This document shows positions 7,416-9,558 of a stretch of 9,558 nucleotides of DNA, piece by piece. The DNA comes from Spartobacteria bacterium (GTDB lineage: Bacteria; Verrucomicrobiota; Verrucomicrobiia; Chthoniobacterales; Chthoniobacteraceae): the NCBI GenBank assembly GCA_025350985.1, contig JANXWU010000452.1:1-9558 (forward strand), in the 5' to 3' direction. The translations under genes were made by a program, and so were the position numbers. The notes under the pieces are model-generated. The model had not been told where the DNA came from, did no database searches, and saw only the letters and a program-made list of their open reading frames with translations. How positions within the stretch are numbered: the stretch's first letter is position 1; the number at the start of each line of letters is the position of its first letter.

Positions 7416-7499
7416 GGTTATCGTTGGGATTGAGTGTCGCCAACTCTCAAGGCGGGATAGTATCGCCACGCCTGACCGTTCGACCTTCCCGCACTTCCC

Positions 7500-8669
7500 A
7501 TGACCCCGATGCGTTCTGCTTTTGCCACGGCTTGTTTGCAACGACTGCGATCATCCAGTGTCACGTCTCATGGATGGTTAAAAGTCGTCGCTCTTTTTAG
7601 CTATTTGACCGGCGCGTCGGCGACTTGTTGGGCCGCGGATGAACTCGAGATTCAAATTGGGACGCTGCACGGACAGATGAAGTATGATTTGGAATCATTT
7701 CAAGTGAAGCCCGGCGCGAAAGTTCGCCTGACCCTCAAGAACATGGATGAGATGCAGCATAATTTGCTCATCCTCACGCCAGGTAAGAACAAGCCGCTTG
7801 AAGTCGCGCAGAAGGCTTGGGCACTCGGCGCCGAGGCGGTGAAGAAAGCATTTGTGCCCGATGTCCCCGACGTGCTTTTCCACACCAAAGTAGTGGACCC
7901 GCAAAAGTCGGATACGATCACCTTTGTCGCGCCCGATAAGGAGTCCGACTACCCGTATGTCTGCACCTTGCCGGGGCACGCCTTTTCGATGAAAGGAGTG
8001 ATGCGAGTCAGCAAGCTGCCAGCGCCTCCAGTTAAAGTAATCGCAGGCAAGGGCGATACTGATTCCACATTTCATCTGCACGTCACGGATGAGCCGATGA
8101 TCGTCCGCGCCTTTGTGGAAGGAGGTCCGCCGCGGTCCATCTCGGTCGGCCTGCCGGGTGGAACGAGTTATCTTTTCGATGCTGAGCTTTGTTATGTGCG
8201 CTTCGGTTGGACGGGGATGTTTCTCGATGTCGGGCCAAACGTGGGCACCGGACCTGGCGACCGCGGCGGCGGATGGTGCCATGTTCTCGGTGGGAAGTTT
8301 GAACTTGGTGACTCTGGTTTTCCCATCAGCCTCGGCGCGCGGGATGTGAAGCACACGGTGAAGTTTTCCGGCTACCGCTTGCGCGGAAAAGAGGCGCCGC
8401 AGTTCTTCTTCACCATCGACGGTCAGCGAGTGACACAGACCATCCGGGCGGCACCGTCGGGCGTGGGACTCATGTCTGAGTTCGAGCGCGATCCCGGCAA
8501 GCTCTTCTTTTACGTTTCGCCTCATGGCTTGGAACTCACGTCCTCGGCAGGGACCTGGCAATCAGGACGACTCGAAGTGCCGGCGGGAGAGGCCCGGAAG
8601 TTCAGCGTCACCATCGTCCAGCAACCCAAAGGCGACCGGAAGCCAAAAGCTCCCGCTGTGGATCCATGA
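7500..8669 (+). CDS. Exported azurin-like cupredoxin fused to a second domain
   Basis: A 389-residue protein with a long N-terminus and a hydrophobic export segment (about 26-45, cleavage near CWA/AD). Residues ~48-170 form a cupredoxin domain. They carry the strand FQVKPGAKVRLTLKN, the first copper ligand H87 in MQHN, and CTLPGHAFSM with C155, H160 and M164. The Cys+5 His and Cys+9 Met spacing is exactly that of azurin (C112, H117, M121), so a type 1 blue copper site and an electron-transfer role are well supported. Residues ~185-375 form a second, strand-rich domain (VRAFVEGGPPRSISVGLPGG, FDAELCYVRFGWTGMFLD, later GYRL and FFFTIDG). I have the impression of such a domain beside PVC sugar-dehydrogenase-like and cytochrome proteins but cannot name it. 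Two cysteines (C231, C260) might form a disulfide. No clear Shine-Dalgarno is present, and later ATGs such as 7509 are possible starts. The stop overlaps the next gene by four bases. Confidence 0.8.
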   Translation: MTPMRSAFATACLQRLRSSSVTSHGWLKVVALFSYLTGASATCWAADELEIQIGTLHGQMKYDLESFQVKPGAKVRLTLKNMDEMQHNLLILTPGKNKPLEVAQKAWALGAEAVKKAFVPDVPDVLFHTKVVDPQKSDTITFVAPDKESDYPYVCTLPGHAFSMKGVMRVSKLPAPPVKVIAGKGDTDSTFHLHVTDEPMIVRAFVEGGPPRSISVGLPGGTSYLFDAELCYVRFGWTGMFLDVGPNVGTGPGDRGGGWCHVLGGKFELGDSGFPISLGARDVKHTVKFSGYRLRGKEAPQFFFTIDGQRVTQTIRAAPSGVGLMSEFERDPGKLFFYVSPHGLELTSSAGTWQSGRLEVPAGEARKFSVTIVQQPKGDRKPKAPAVDP

Positions 8670-9558
8670 AAAACAGCATCTTACTTATAGCTCTATTGCT
8701 CCGTCTGGTCGTAGTAGCGGCTGAGGCTCCGCGCGACTCCGGCCCGGTTCGTTTGCCCGCCGGTTATACTTTGGAAACCATTGAGATTCCTCCTAAGATC
8801 ACTCTTGGCGTAGGTGGTCTCGCTTTTACGCCGAAAGGCGACCTACTCATCTGCACGCGCGAAGGAGAGGTGTGGCGGTATCGCGATGGTGCTTGGTCGC
8901 GTTTCGCTCAAGGTCTGCACGAGCCGCTCGGACTCTATGTCGATCAAAAGAGGGACGAGGTGTGGGTGATGCAGCGACCGGAGTTGACTAAACTCATTGA
9001 TGAAGACGGCGACGGAAAGGCTGATCTCTATCAGACCGTGAACTCGGATTGGGGCTTGAGCGATAACTACCACGAGTATGCCTTCGGGCCGGTGCGCGAT
9101 GCGGCGGGAAATTTCTACGGCACCTTAAACACGACCTTGAGCTGGCCCGTTTGGGCTAAGAGCGACCGCTGGGACGTTGGGCGCGTGCATGACAGTAAGA
9201 TGGGTCGGGCGGCTCTGTATCGCGGCTGGTGTTTTCAAATCACGCCGGAAGGAAAGTTTGTTCCCTACGCATCGGGATTGCGTTCGCCTGCCGGCATCAC
9301 GATCAACAAACGCGGCGAGATTTTTTATACGGACAACCAGGGCGATTGGAACTGCACGTCGAGCTTGCATCAAGTTATCAAAGGTCGCTTTTACGGACAT
9401 CCTTCTTCGCTGATGGATCATCCTGATTTCGCGGGCAAGAACCTCAATCGCCTCACCGAGGAAGAGTTCGATCATCTTCGGCAAAGGCCGGCGATTTATC
9501 TTCCGCACGGAGAACTTTCGAATTCACCCGGCGAGCCTGTGTTCAACGAAACCGGCGG
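8666..9558 (+). CDS. Exported propeller protein, glucose/sorbosone dehydrogenase-like (partial)
   Basis: The frame begins at the ATG overlapping the cupredoxin stop (ATGA) and stays open to the window end, giving 297 codons of an incomplete gene. A signal peptide is present (MKNSILLIALLLRLVVVAAEA). The mature part opens with PAGYTLETIEIPP and then GVGGLAFTPKGDLLICTREGEVWRY, the first blade of sorbosone/glucose-dehydrogenase-type propellers common in PVC bacteria. A calcium-loop-like DEDGDGKADLY follows, then YHEYAFGPVRDAAGNFYG, then GLRSPAGITINKRGEIFYTDNQGDW, the characteristic second signature. Homologues often carry a C-terminal c-type cytochrome or other heme-binding part, which would lie beyond the window. 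The likely role is oxidation of a sugar or related compound in the periplasm with PQQ or heme help. Cofactor and substrate cannot be read from this fragment. Overlap with the cupredoxin gene implies translational coupling and a shared function. Confidence 0.8.
   Translation, partial: MKNSILLIALLLRLVVVAAEAPRDSGPVRLPAGYTLETIEIPPKITLGVGGLAFTPKGDLLICTREGEVWRYRDGAWSRFAQGLHEPLGLYVDQKRDEVWVMQRPELTKLIDEDGDGKADLYQTVNSDWGLSDNYHEYAFGPVRDAAGNFYGTLNTTLSWPVWAKSDRWDVGRVHDSKMGRAALYRGWCFQITPEGKFVPYASGLRSPAGITINKRGEIFYTDNQGDWNCTSSLHQVIKGRFYGHPSSLMDHPDFAGKNLNRLTEEEFDHLRQRPAIYLPHGELSNSPGEPVFNETG

Noticed and set aside
7430..7463. A promoter-like pair before the cupredoxin gene (TTGAGT and GATAGT).
   Set aside because: The spacer would be 20 nt and both boxes are imperfect, so it is not distinguishable from chance.
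7605..7632. A possible lipoprotein box at the end of the cupredoxin export signal (Cys43).
   Set aside because: The residues before the cysteine (S-A-T) do not fit the usual [LVI]-[ASTVI]-[GAS]-C pattern. An ordinary signal peptidase I site after CWA is a better fit.
8270..8285. A WCH motif in the second domain of the cupredoxin protein, considered as a heme site.
   Set aside because: It lacks the CxxCH spacing needed for covalent heme attachment.

Overview
The window reads as chromosomal DNA of a GC-rich, Gram-negative bacterium of the PVC superphylum, most likely a member of Verrucomicrobiota. This is inference, not a database result. It rests on outer-membrane biogenesis and lipid A genes side by side, a run of secreted proteins typical of these bacteria (sialate-O-acetylesterase-like SGNH esterase, azurin-like protein, sorbosone-dehydrogenase-like propeller), weak or absent Shine-Dalgarno sequences before most genes, and degenerate purine-rich inverted repeats between genes. 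All recognised genes lie on the + strand.

Layout. Bases 1-444 hold no intact gene: they carry the decayed N-terminal piece of a tyrosine-recombinase-like protein, then an imperfect inverted repeat, then the leader of bamA. Bases 445-4470 form an envelope-biogenesis cluster: bamA (outer-membrane protein insertase), a Skp/OmpH-type periplasmic chaperone, and lpxD (second acyltransferase of lipid A synthesis), with lpxD starting two bases after the chaperone stop. Bases 4533-6227 hold two cytoplasmic genes: a small HExxH metalloprotease of the SprT-like type, and mnmA (tRNA 2-thiouridylase). The start of mnmA is obscured by an inverted repeat. Bases 6283-9558 encode exported proteins: an SGNH/SASA-type esterase, followed by a strong hairpin, then a two-gene unit made of an azurin-like cupredoxin fused to a large second domain and a six-bladed-propeller dehydrogenase-like protein that runs off the window end. 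The last two genes overlap by 4 bases (ATGA).

How the genes fit together. BamA, Skp and LpxD jointly serve the outer membrane: Skp escorts unfolded beta-barrel proteins, BamA inserts them, and LpxD helps build the lipid A outer leaflet. The most interesting part is the terminal pair. A copper protein with all four azurin-type ligands, translationally coupled to a secreted propeller of the sugar-dehydrogenase kind, suggests a periplasmic oxidation module in which the cupredoxin accepts electrons. The function is inferred from domain content and gene coupling only. No CRISPR array, tRNA, rRNA or complete insertion sequence was seen.
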